Below, piece after piece: positions 53,080 to 63,516 of a stretch of DNA of 64,000 nt. Source of the stretch: Anastrepha obliqua (lineage: Eukaryota > Arthropoda > Insecta > Diptera > Tephritidae); the NCBI RefSeq assembly GCF_027943255.1, contig NC_072897.1, forward strand, positions 20,212,044 through 20,276,043, in the 5' to 3' direction. The notes beneath the pieces are model-generated. The model was not told the origin of the DNA, searched no databases, and saw nothing but the letters and a program-made list of their open reading frames with translations. The stretch's first letter is position 1. Every line of letters begins with the position of its first letter. The position numbers were made by a program, and so were the translations under genes.

Positions 53080-53470
53080 ACGAGTGTAGTGAATATTGCT
53101 AATTAGCGATATGTTAAAAAAACGGGCTTTGATGCGCATTGTGGGGAGACGCTCGTTCACAGGAGTGAATGACAGTTCTTGGCGACGAAGTCTCTCTCCC
53201 ACAACAAATCCAACACCGAATTTGCGCTCCTTTACATGGCAGCTGTAGTAGACGTCACAAGGTCCTATGGTTTTCTTGCCTTGCCTCGTCCATCGCATCT
53301 CTTTAATGGCAGTGATGTCAGCCTTTACTCTCACGAGGACATCAACCAGCCGGGCAGAGGCACCTTCCCCATTGAGGGACCGGACATTCCAGGTGCATGC
53401 CTTCAAATCGTATTCCTTATTTCGTTTGCAGGGGTCGTCATCAGTGAAGGTAGTTCTCATTCAAGGCTTT
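53080..53470 (-). pseudogene. LINE endonuclease N-terminal fragment, opposite strand
   Basis: The minus-strand segment (131-codon ORF 53460-53065) encodes KACTWNVRSLNGEGASARL, DITAIKEMRWTRQGKKTIG, VYYSCHVKERKFGVGFVVG and FTPVNERLPTMRIKA. This is the start of an apurinic-type endonuclease of a CR1/RTE-like LINE. It breaks off at about 53100 in a different sequence. Region 53471-53840 may be its 5' leader. Confidence 0.7.
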
Positions 53471-53849
53471 TCTGCTGTTTTCATTGGGGGGGCTTTTTAA
53501 GTGGCGGGTCCCAGACCCAACGCACAACCAGCTATCCGGAAATGTTTCGCCTTATCACGTTAGCTCACTCGCGAACGGGTGCTCGAAAGATACCCAGAGG
53601 ATACGTGGGCTAATCCCGGAAGTTGTGAGCTGCTTGAACCATATGCAGAAGAATCGTCCTGGCCACTCCCAAGTGAACGGCGATCAGTAACTTTCCCCCT
53701 TGCGTGAACTTCTACATATTGAACCATTCTCCAGAGGGTGTTGTAGACGGCTATAAAATACCAGGACAAAACCCTTTTAGAAAACTATATTGAAAAGGAT
53801 GAAGGGAAAACTAAGCATCAACAATTAAGGCTCGCGTTTCATTGTATTT
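53471..53849. other. Probable LINE leader sequence, no gene
   Basis: GC-richer than most of the window and contiguous with the minus-strand LINE fragment, hence possibly its 5' untranslated region. No protein was recognised. Confidence 0.35.
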
Positions 53850-54740
53850 TGCCGATAAGGTAGATATACGTACCCCCAAAAGCATCAACTAGGCCAGACC
53901 CCCAGCGGGTGGATCCCAAGATCAGGGATTAGAATTTGCCCGAGATCAGGTATGCCTGTCGCAAAATGGGACTAAAATCCAGGTTGACCAGTCCCTGAGT
54001 AGGGGAGCTCAACTGTTAGTGTCTTCGGGTGCAAGGTCTGACCTAGACTTAATTTCAGTACGACGTGGAACAGAACCCCTCAGAGTTTGCTCTTATATTA
54101 AGCGTCAAGAACGGAGAGCGCGGCATAAGAGAACGCGCGTATAAAATGCTATCTCGATGCGGTTTCTGTGTGAAAGGCGATACGAAGCCGGCCTCAATAA
54201 AAAGAAAACAAAAAAAAAAAGCCCAGTGTTCCCATCACCGCATGGTGAGCAATAGAAAAATCCAGGAGCGACTGACTCATAGTGGGCGACTACCTGGTTA
54301 GCGTCTGTTCTCCATGTTAGGAGCGGCTGTCTTTTTAATGATGTGGAATGGTTTCCCAGCCATCAGGATTGATTCCAATAAGATCCTGATTACGGCATAC
54401 TGGAATTTAAACAGATTGCGATAGGGCTGGGGTATTGAATCTCTGTGATCTCAGTAAGTGGAGTGGAGTCCAACTGAAACGACTCACAGAAGGGTTCGCT
54501 GCCTCTCCGTCCTACTAAAACTTGGCAAGTCCTACGATACGTTCAATGCCGATTGCCACGTAGGTTGGATTGAGATGACTACCCATTAGCTCCAGTCTGA
54601 AGTCTGGCTCTGAACACTGTACCCCATAAAGGGTAGTCTCAACCCTCGCATGGCCTCTCTGAACTCATAGATAGCTGTGGGACTTACGGAAGCTACGTGT
54701 ACTAGCGGAGATAGCGGTCGTGAGTTGGGACCCTTACAGC

Positions 54741-55361
54741 ATGGAAAAAATTTGTAACCCTACAAACAAGAACGATGAAATAGTAACAGCAGGTGGCATA
54801 GAAGCCTTTAGGAGGAACTCTGTTATTCGGAGATCCCCGGAGGAGGCACTATCTGTACGTAGCAATCTTCTAACAGGTGCTGCTGAAGAACTGAAAGGGA
54901 CGCCACAAGTGCAGCAGTTAGTAAAATGTATCGCCAGAGAGCAAATAAGGGCCGAAGACATACCGTCCCAAAGCAGTGTGATAACGCCAACAATACGGGG
55001 CATAGGAGGCTCAGACGGAGCAAAAAGCAAAGAGATGGAAACACCAGTGGGTGGGTGCTGCTTCGGAAAACCCACTGGAGAAGGAAAAAGTGCAACTGAA
55101 AAGAAGAAGGCACTACAAGTAAAAATCATGAGTCTAAGAGAAGCTCTTGACTCTCTGCTGGAGTACTACAAAGGCCGTCACAATGTGCATCATGAAATAA
55201 AAAAAAACGGTTCACTTATAAAAAAGGGGCACACTGAAGCTATTACGGCGATGGAAGAGTGTGAGAAACAACAGACAACTACAAAAACGAATACGCCAAA
55301 AGCCTCAAACATTAGCACTATTAGAAAAGAATGTTCCGGTATAATTAGACAATCGGTTTAA
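54741..55361 (+). pseudogene. R1-clade ORF1, N-terminal part
   Basis: From ATG at 54741 (MEKICNPTNKNDE) the frame is open for about 206 codons: a charged N-terminus, a Gly/Lys-rich linker (GGCCFGKPTGEGKSATEKKK) and a helical segment (LREALDSLLEYYK). A frame change at about 55362 precedes RTRTRSSPSTQGTG and AGWTVVKPR, which continue the same protein type. The function is inferred to be RNA binding. Confidence 0.65.
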
Positions 55362-55654
55362 AGGACGAGAACAAGAAGCAGTCCTAGCACGCAAGGAACT
55401 GGCAACACGGTCGTGAACGCACTATCGCCTGCGGCAAAGAAAAGGTGTGCAACGGCAGCGATTCATCAAACCAAACCAGTACAGGCACCAATTAAAGACC
55501 ACAATGCCGGCTGGACGGTTGTCAAACCACGATAATCATATCCAAGTCTGGAAATGCTACGTGTGCTGACATTCTGCATAAGGTAAAAACATCAGACTCT
55601 CTCAAGACTCTCGGAGAAGATGTAAAAGCAATCCGCAAAACGGCTTAACAGGAA

Positions 55655-56222
55655 TTGATCAAAGAGCTTAAAGGGGCACCGTACGGAAAAACATCAGAAA
55701 AACATCAAACAGCGATTGAATATGTTCTGAAAACCGCAGCAAAAGTGACGGTTAAAACCCACACTATAACAGTGCAGTGCAGAGATCTGGATGAGGTAAC
55801 CACTGCAGAAGAATTGTGTGACGCGTTTCATGCCCAATGCAATATTAAACGCCCAGAGACAGTGGCGGTACGAAACCTACGAACGGTGTACAACGGTACA
55901 CAGACAGCCTTCATTGTCCTCCCAGACGGGGATGCGAAAAAGGTGTTAGAGGTTCAACGTGTGCGGATTGGATGGGTGTCATGCCGGGTACGGAAGGTCG
56001 GTTCTCCTAAGCGTTGCTTCAAGTGCTGGGGATACGATCATATCGCTCAGAAGTGCAAGTAGCAAATAGACAGATCGGGATTCTGTAGAAGATGTGGTCA
56101 GGTAGACCATAAGGCACTTACGGGCGAAAACCCTGAATATTGTGCACTATGCTGGGGGAACCATGCAGCTGGCAGCTACAAATATCCGCTAGCTAAAAAG
56201 GCGCGAAGAGAAGGTATCCAAT
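55655..56222 (+). pseudogene. R1-clade ORF1, C-terminal part with zinc knuckles
   Basis: The segment is open from 55655 to 56062: CRDLDEVTTAEELCDAFH, AVRNLRTVYNGTQTAF and CFKCWGYDHIAQKC (first knuckle). An in-frame TAG follows, after which CRRCGQVDHKALTG and CALCWGNHAAGSY (second and third knuckles, partly damaged) run to a stop near 56222. The region from 55943 is duplicated at 52232. Confidence 0.8.
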
Positions 56223-57790
56223 GAGTGTTTTACAGCTTAATCTCAACCGCTGCCAAATTGCCCAATAACTCTTGGAGCAGACCATACAAGAGCAAAAAAT
56301 AGATATTGCACTTAAATCTGAGCAATACAAAAACATTGATGGTTATTTCTGGACGTCGGATAGTTCAAACAAGTAGGCGATTTCGACAATGGACGTATTA
56401 AGCCACGGAGCAAAATGGTGACTGCTAAACACGGCTTTACATAGGTTAATACAAAATGCTCGTGGTACACCAGGCGTCGACGCATTATTAGCACAACGTA
56501 AAACCTATAAAGATGCACTTAAAAAAGCTATACGGGCTAGCAAAAATCGCTGTTTTAAAGAGCTTTGCGGAAGCGTGAATGTCGACCCCTGGGGAACGGG
56601 ATATAAGGTTGTAATGAGAACTATTAAGAATCCAAGAGGACCACAGCCAACGTGCCCAGCCTTATTGCGGGTAGTGGTTTCCACATTATTCCCATATCAG
56701 GTGGAGTCAAATCCACGACAGATACAACGGGTGATGGCGGTTGACATCCCAGAAGTCACCACACAAGAAGTGCTTTCCACAGTACAGCGCGTTGCTGATA
56801 ACAAGCCCCGGGCTTAGATGGCTTGCCAAATGTAGCTGTGAAAGCAGCAATTAAATCAACACCAAAGGTTTTTGCTAAATTGTATAACACATGTCTCAAC
56901 GAAGGCGTTTTTCCAAAAGTGTGGAAGAAACAGAGGTTGGTACTGCTACTCAAACCAGGAAAGCCGCCGGACCATCCATCGTCATATCGTCCACTGTGTA
57001 TGCAAGATTCACTCGGCAAAATACTAGAACGCATCATATGTAACAGAATGCAAGAGTTTCTTGAGAAACCAACAGCACTTTCCCCAAACCAATACGGCTT
57101 TAGAAAAGGCCGTTCAACCGTGGACGCAATACAAGCTGTAATGAGTATTGCTCGTCCAGCCACTAGCGGCAGAAAATGCAAAGGTGGCACGAAGAAATAC
57201 TGCGCTGTTGTTACCTTAGACATAAAATATGCGTTCAACTCCGCAAGCTGGCCCCAGATTGTGAGTGCACTGAGAGGTTTCACTGTACCGACATACCTGC
57301 AAACAATCATATGAAGCTACTTTGAAAACAGGCTCTGGCTTTATGATACTGATAACGGAACAGGCACATATAACTGGCGGTGTTCGACAAGGTGCTCGTC
57401 CCAACACTTTGGAATGCTATGGGTATCCTCAAGTTTGACCTTGAAGATGCCACCCTCATTGGGTACGCGGGCGACATTGCGTTGGTGGTAGTGGGAAAGC
57501 ATCTGGACGTGCCGCAAGCGTTACTGCCCACAGTGCCCCGAAGAACAAACAACGGCGAGGCATATCTTGTTCCAATGCCCGAGGTTCATTAATGAGCGAA
57601 ATATGCGTGAGAGAGCGTTTGGTGAAAACATAAGTGAAACAAATCTTATCCCACATATGTGCGAAAACGAAGAAATCTGGAAAACTATATGTGTAGTGGC
57701 CGCAAATATCATGTAGGGCCTTCAACACGCGGAATATGCACGCATGACCCTAGAAAGAGCTCCTTAACACAATGTACTGAACAGATTGAG
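56222..57790 (+). pseudogene. R1-clade ORF2 remains
   Basis: The start MSVLQLNLNRCQIAQ is followed within 250 nt by several stops, and the endonuclease core is missing. After about 56455 a basic linker (YKDALKKAIRASKNRCFKEL) leads to the RT: EVTTQEVLSTVQRVADNK, a frameshift at about 56815, VAVKAAIKSTPKVFAKLYN, YRPLCMQDSLGKILERI, YGFRKGRSTVDAIQ and LDIKYAFNSASW. The GVPQGS and YADD motifs are scrambled at about 57375-57470 (GYAGDIALV), and the finger end ARHILFQCPRFINERN closes it. Confidence 0.8.
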
Positions 57791-58189
57791 AATAACAGAG
57801 GACTGAGTAATAATATACTCACAAGGACTGCCTGACGTACTACTTAACAGTGAAGTTCCAGGAGGTCATACCGTAGGACATGAGGGGGTTTAGTTGTGTT
57901 AAAGTCCCGTAGGCTTTTGATGCTCCCTTCCCCCACAAAAAAAAAAAAACAAAAAATAGAGCTACCAGAGGGAGCGTGAACTGCTGTACGAAACTCCAGA
58001 TGGTCAGAAAACAAAAGCAGATCTATTCTTGGCCCCGATCTCCAGAATTTGAGCGAGGACGAATTATTGAGCATAGAAATGTCAGAAGATATATATCTAT
58101 AATAGTTGAATACAAGGGGGATATAGCGGCGGTCATACCAGCTCGGGACACTGAGGACGTTAGAAGGAAGCTTAACTAAATTATAATGG

Positions 58190-58990
58190 GGACGCAAATA
58201 AGGCTTGAGAACCACGGCGTGGTCCACTCTAAATAGGCGATAGATCCTTAGAGACTCAAAAAGTAGTAGGCTTATTTTCTGGGCCCAGATACGGCATGTG
58301 GCTACCAAAGCAGTAAAGGTCAGGGGGATACTAAGTAGAGTAATGGCGGTGGGCCAACACAGAACAAAAGAAAGCTACTTATGGCGACCACAAACCCAAT
58401 TCTCAAAGCCAAGCGCAAGGCACTGGAGGCTATGACACTTAGAGTTGCCTCAGCCTACCGCACTGTTTCAGGCGCTGCAGTCTTTGTAATCAGCGGGCAG
58501 ATATCCGTCGACATAATGGTCCGGGAACAAATGGATGCATGAGACTCCTAGAAGAAACACGTTATCACTAGTTTATCAGAACTGCGCTGCCAAAGCATTC
58601 TGCAGTGACAAAGCCGATAGGAACCGAGTGACAGATGGACGGCGAAACTTATTCCATCAATTGTCAAATGGGTCCACAGGAACTTCGAGGAGGAAAGCTA
58701 CTCCTTAACTCAATTCCTTCCGGAGATACCTATGTATATCGCATGGGCCAGGTAAACGATTCCAAGTGCACATACTGCGAAGCGCTAAGCAATGCCGCTG
58801 AGCACACGGTATTTATTTGTGACAGATGGCTCGCGGAAAGAACAACATGATCAGCAAAATGCTCAAACTCGACGACAGCTGAAACGCGGTAAATACATCG
58901 AGAACGTACTACGATAAAAACAGATTGTCCTCTACACAGTGCAACAAAGCGAGGCCGCACAGGTAGCGGCACAAGAAGACGAGCCTATAA
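58190..58990 (+). pseudogene. R1-clade ORF2 C-terminal scraps
   Basis: 58268-58347 repeats 48907-48986 (region after the RT palm). Further along, in shifting frames, come SARH, LRVASAYRTVSG, AVFVISGQISVDIMVREQ and the C-terminal finger CTYCEALSNAAEHTVFICDRW. Stops abound. The preceding 57958-58190 holds no recognised protein. Confidence 0.65.
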
Positions 58991-59466
58991 CAAAAGGAGG
59001 ACGAAGACGTGGGCATCCTTTATGGTCTTTTTGGAATATCATAGTCAACGGGGTCCTCAAATTAAAACTCCATGACGGTGCTACCATCGTAGTCTAGGCG
59101 GATGATATTGCACTTGTATTTACGGGTAGATACATAGACCAACTGGAATCCAAAAGCAATGACGGAGCCGCAAGTGTGAGACTAGGGTTGGAAAAGACCG
59201 GATTAGAATTGGCATCCCAAAAAACCGAGGCGGTACATATCAGTGCGCGGAGAAAAAAGAAGCAAATAACACTAGGTATAGACACCCATGAAATAAAGGA
59301 GTCCAATAAGTATCTTGGCGTGATAATAGACAAACGACTTAGCTACAAGCAGCACTTATCTGCGGTAAGCGCAAAAGCTGATGTTATCAATGGAGCGCTA
59401 ACACGAATGCTGCCTTATACTGGCGGACCTCAAGATAGCAGAAGACGACGATATCGACGGTTGTAG
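58991..59466 (+). pseudogene. R1-clade RT, left of a TIR-element insertion
   Basis: Encodes LWSFWNIIVNGVLKLKL, a stop then ADDIALVFTGRYID (YADD with Tyr lost), LELASQKTEAVHISAR, KYLGVIIDKRLSYKQHL and ALTRMLPYTGG. The reading frame is interrupted at 59467 by the 3-kb TIR element and continues at 62484. Confidence 0.82.
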
Positions 59467-62400
59467 CAGAGAATGTTAATGCAATGAGAAGGTGCAAATG
59501 TTACTGTGAGCTTCTTTTAGTACAATTGAGATTTGAAAGATTTGTAATAAGGTCATTTAGCACACCGAGTTTATAGACACCTCACTGACTTTTGCCCACA
59601 CAAAAATTAGAAACACCACATATCTTTCACCTCAACACACAACACATTTCTCACCTCGACATTAAACCAATTAAATTTTTACTATTTTCGTATTTTTGAA
59701 ATAATAAGCGAATACGTAAAATTTATTACATAATTTTTTTTTTCAATTACATTAAAAAAAAAACGATTTAAAAAAAAAATTTATAAAAAAAGTTTGCGTC
59801 GGGAATTGAACTCGAGTCTAACATGTGGCGAGGAAAAATAGGCGGTGCGTTTATTTCTTCGAATGCTTATTTTTTTACCATTTTGTTACTTTTGAAATGA
59901 TAAGCGGATTCATAAAATGTATTACAAATTTTTTTACGATTACATTAAAAAAAAAAATTTAAAAACGAAAAAAAAAATTTGTGCCGAGAATTGATGGCGA
60001 GTCACGTGGGGAGGATAAATACGCAGAGCGTTTATTTCTGCACCTGCGTTGTGAACAAAAGGTTTTGTGCATGCGCGCGACGCGAATAAATTTTAATAAA
60101 GTTCTGAAAGTAATTCATGAAGTTTTTCATTACACACATATGTATATAAATGAACGTATACTTTATATGTAAATAAATGATGGTATATGAAATATACATA
60201 AGTACATAATATGTATGTACATGTCAATAGGAGGTATTTGCATTCAGAAAAAAAGAACGGTTTAAGATAAATCAACACTTATTTTATATTGTATGTCAAT
60301 TTATAGTTTATGTATTCGACAGCATTTACATACATATGTATGTATGTACATTTGTATATGAAAAACAATAATGCACAAGCGCAAGAACATCATATCACAT
60401 ATGCAAGTATGCCCAAATAACCTTGACTTATGTATGAACTCATGTCATACCACACCACATTCTTACAAGAAATCAAATACACATACGCACTAGTGAACGA
60501 GTTTCTTCCTAACAAGTGCAAAAACAATTCTGCTCTATGTATGTATATATACCGACTTTATGTCCTAGCATATATACATACATACATATATACCTACTTG
60601 CCTTCTAAACTTCCTACAAAATAATTGTATTCATATGTTACTACATCCATGCACGTTCATACATTCAAGCATACATATACATATGCGCGAGCACAGCGCT
60701 CCCTTCTTGCTTCCGTGTACTTTTGTCTTTCACCAGTCGATATTCCTAATATTGTACTTACAAAAACACAATACTTTGATAGACGCAAAAGCAACAGCAA
60801 GCACAACGCGATGGCCGCTTTGCCACCACACATTCTAAAATGTTCTAGAACACAACAAAAACACATACCTCACATGTGCATGTCGCCCAAAGCTAAAATC
60901 TAAGCCTAGCGACTACAAAAACAAAATACATTCGTAGACGCAGTCGCAGCGGCCATGATTCTATCAGCGACGGCGCTGAACAATTCAGAACAAAAACAAA
61001 AAGTTCATTCATAAGTTAGAGCTCATATTTCAATTTCATTCATAAAACGAGCCGCCCATATGCCAATTTTCGCGACCATTCGAAAATAGTCAATATTGGA
61101 ATATTTCGCGTGGAATTATTTGCCAATATTTGATAAATCTTAAATTAGTGTCATGTCGAGTGGCCGCGGCTCCGTATGTATGTATGCACCCTTATATGTA
61201 TGTATGTAAATATATCTTCTAACTGTGCGACAGTCGCGAGTTAATGCGACTTCCAGCGAATCACACATTGCTGTCCGCAAAGCCGCATATATGTACTTAT
61301 GATCAGAAAGTACCGGGAATGTTTAAATTAAACAAAACAGAGTTAAATTTAAGGCAAATTTATATTATCTCCTTCAAAATATGACCCGTCTGAAGCAACA
61401 CACATGTGCCAACGTTTAACCCAGTCCTCCAAACACCCCCGGCAGGCCGATTTGTATTCTCTTTGATCAGTGCGATGGCGCGTTATCATCATGCAAAATC
61501 TGAGAATTGTTTGCTCACATTTCCGGCGGTTTGCAACACACAGCATCTCTCTAAGGTTTCAAAACAGATAAATAATATTCTCTATTGACTGTCTGGCCCG
61601 ATGGAAGGTGCTCATGGTGGACTATGCCTTGGCAATCGAAGGAAACAGTCAACATCACCTTCCCGGTTCTTTTTGCTCATAGGGTATACATATCCCATCT
61701 TTTCACTGCCGGACAAGAAGACGGTCGCAGTCGTTGTTTTTATATGCATACATTTTGCGTTCGTTGAAGGTTTGTATATATTTGTATACATATGCGTGTA
61801 TGCGCGTTTGGCTTTCTGGATGCATCCATGGATATTAGAATATTTTCTCATCAATATAATTTGGATTTGATGAAAGAGATTAAAGACATATGTACATATT
61901 TTCTGTTTTGATTGATTTACATAAAAATCAGGTCATATCCAGTATGAACTATTTTATACCGAAAAGAAATTTCCATTTATGAAATACAAAAAAAACAGTA
62001 TTTCAAAGAAATTTTAATTAAAATAAACTCAAAAATTTTACCAAACTTTCTTGGTTTGAATTGTAAAAAAAAATGTGCAAGAAAAAAAATATGACTTCAG
62101 GACTTGAACCTGAATTAAATACGTGCCAAAAAACAAAACGAATAATTCCGACGACTTTAGCTTCTGCACCACAAACTAACTGCCGCGCGGCCTTCTTAAT
62201 CGCAAATTTATTCGCTTCGATTTCCTTAGTAGTGTGTCGAAAAATCTTATGAACTTCCTCAGTAGTTTGGTAAACGCAGAAAATATCTGAATTCTTGTCC
62301 TAGCGTGGTAAGTAAATATAGAAACCCTCCACTCGCGTCACTCGCGTGGTAAATATCTGCAATTCCCCACTCGTGAAGATAGTTGAATTTGAAATGACCT

Positions 62401-62475
62401 TATTATGAATCTATAAATTAGAACTCGAAAAAGCTCTTTTAACATTTGCTCCTTCTCATTGCATTAACATTCTCC
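59467..62475 (-). mobile_element. 3-kb non-coding TIR element, copy 2
   Basis: The ends are CAGAGAATGTTAATG (59467) and its complement (to 62475). An exact 8-bp duplication, GGTTGTAG, flanks it (59459-59466, 62476-62483). It is 3009 bp, inverted relative to copy 1 but co-linear with it throughout, including the mariner relic (61294-61687) and T arm (62097-62113). The target is an R1 RT gene whose frame resumes past the element. No transposase, so mobilisation must have been in trans. Small ORFs in the 60430-60903 region parallel those at 22318-22668 but lack coding signs. Confidence 0.85.
61294..61687 (-). pseudogene. Internally deleted mariner relic, second copy
   Basis: Minus-strand counterpart of 21544-21915, bounded by diverged ACTTATGATCAGAAAG and CTCATAGGGTATA ends. 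It encodes DWVKRWHMCVASDGSYFEG near 61400, with the same fusion point, so the deletion was inherited from a common ancestor of both host elements. Confidence 0.75.
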
Positions 62476-62483
62476 GGTTGTAG

Positions 62484-62635
62484 GCTTCGTAGTCTTACAT
62501 GCTGCCCCGATATGGGCCGCAGCCAAAACGTCCAGCATACAATACGCGGCACAGGTACTTCGCCGAAGGGCAATAAGGGTAGCTTGTGGATACAGAACAA
62601 TCTCAAGAGACGCAATAGGCGTTATCCGATTCGTT
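62484..62635 (+). pseudogene. R1-clade RT, right of the TIR-element insertion
   Basis: After the 8-bp duplication the protein resumes with GFVVLHAAPIWAAAKTSSIQ, RRAIRVACGYRTISRDAIGV, the expected continuation of 58991-59466. It ends at about 62635 against a different LINE. Confidence 0.8.
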
Positions 62636-62639
62636 CATT

Positions 62640-63430
62640 CAGACATTTGATTTTAACCACACTAATAAAAAAAAAGAGGAAAGGGGTATCCAGTGTATAT
62701 AGGAAAAGATTGCATGGTATATTAAGCTATGATGAAAATCAAACAATTTTAAGGACATCAATCACAAAAATTCACTTGGAAACAATACATACCGTCTCTT
62801 TTTGGGGATGATACGAGACAAGATACAGAGTGAAGTTTTGTAAATAATCAATTATCTGGACAATTCATAATCAAAGATGAAGTACTGAAAGCAGCAAACT
62901 ATATAAAAACAACAAATCTGTGGGGCTAGATAAAATTCCAGTCGAATTTACTAAGCTTATAAACAATGAAAATATAGGAATACTCGTAACAAAATTTATG
63001 ATTCTGGCAGATTATCAAAATAATGGCTACCATAAAGCTTTGTCCCTCTACCAAAAAAGCAAAAACGCACAAATGTGATTACTACCAATTAAATATGGTA
63101 ATAATATATGGTCATGGTCTAAAAATATTTTTAAAAGTGATTCACAATCATTTTTTTTAAAGTGCGAGCAGGTTATGGGACGTACACAATTTGGTTTCAA
63201 ACAAACAATGGGAACACACGAAGCTCTGTTCAGTCTATAAGTCCAAAATTGTAAGGACGTTCAAAAAGATACATATACATATATGCTTCATTGACTATGA
63301 AAAAGCTTTCGACAATGTGTAACATACAAAATTGATTGAAGTTGTACGGAAAATAGACCTTGACGAAAAAGAAATAAGACGTATTGCTAATTTTATTGGG
63401 GTCAACACCCATTTTTAGTTTTTTTTAAAA
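62640..63430 (+). pseudogene. LINE reverse transcriptase fragment (CR1/RTE-like)
   Basis: Scattered frames encode ILRTSITKIHLE, a KYIKNNKSVGLDKIPVEFTK-type motif (62910-62950), FIDYEKAFDNV near 63280-63320 and LIEVVRKIDLDEKEIRRI. These are RT motifs 1 to 3. Stops are frequent, and the sequence ends at the next element without a catalytic YADD. Confidence 0.65.
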
Positions 63431-63516
63431 ACTGGGAAATGTTCTGACCGACGATGTTAAAATTAAAAAAAGAAGTCCCGTATGCATTCTACCGCCAATG
63501 CTCTCCAACATATATT

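Larger units (their letters stand above)
53850..57955 (+). mobile_element. R1-clade LINE, degenerate and internally deleted
   Basis: The + strand copy has an untranslated leader (about 53850-54740, including CTCGCATGGCCTCTCTG near 54647), ORF1 remains (54741-56222), ORF2 remains (56222-57790) and a 3' UTR ending in A-rich sequence at 57937-57957. The endonuclease is mostly deleted at about 56455. It is an older copy of the same broad group as 36284-39500. The left boundary is approximate. Confidence 0.7.
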
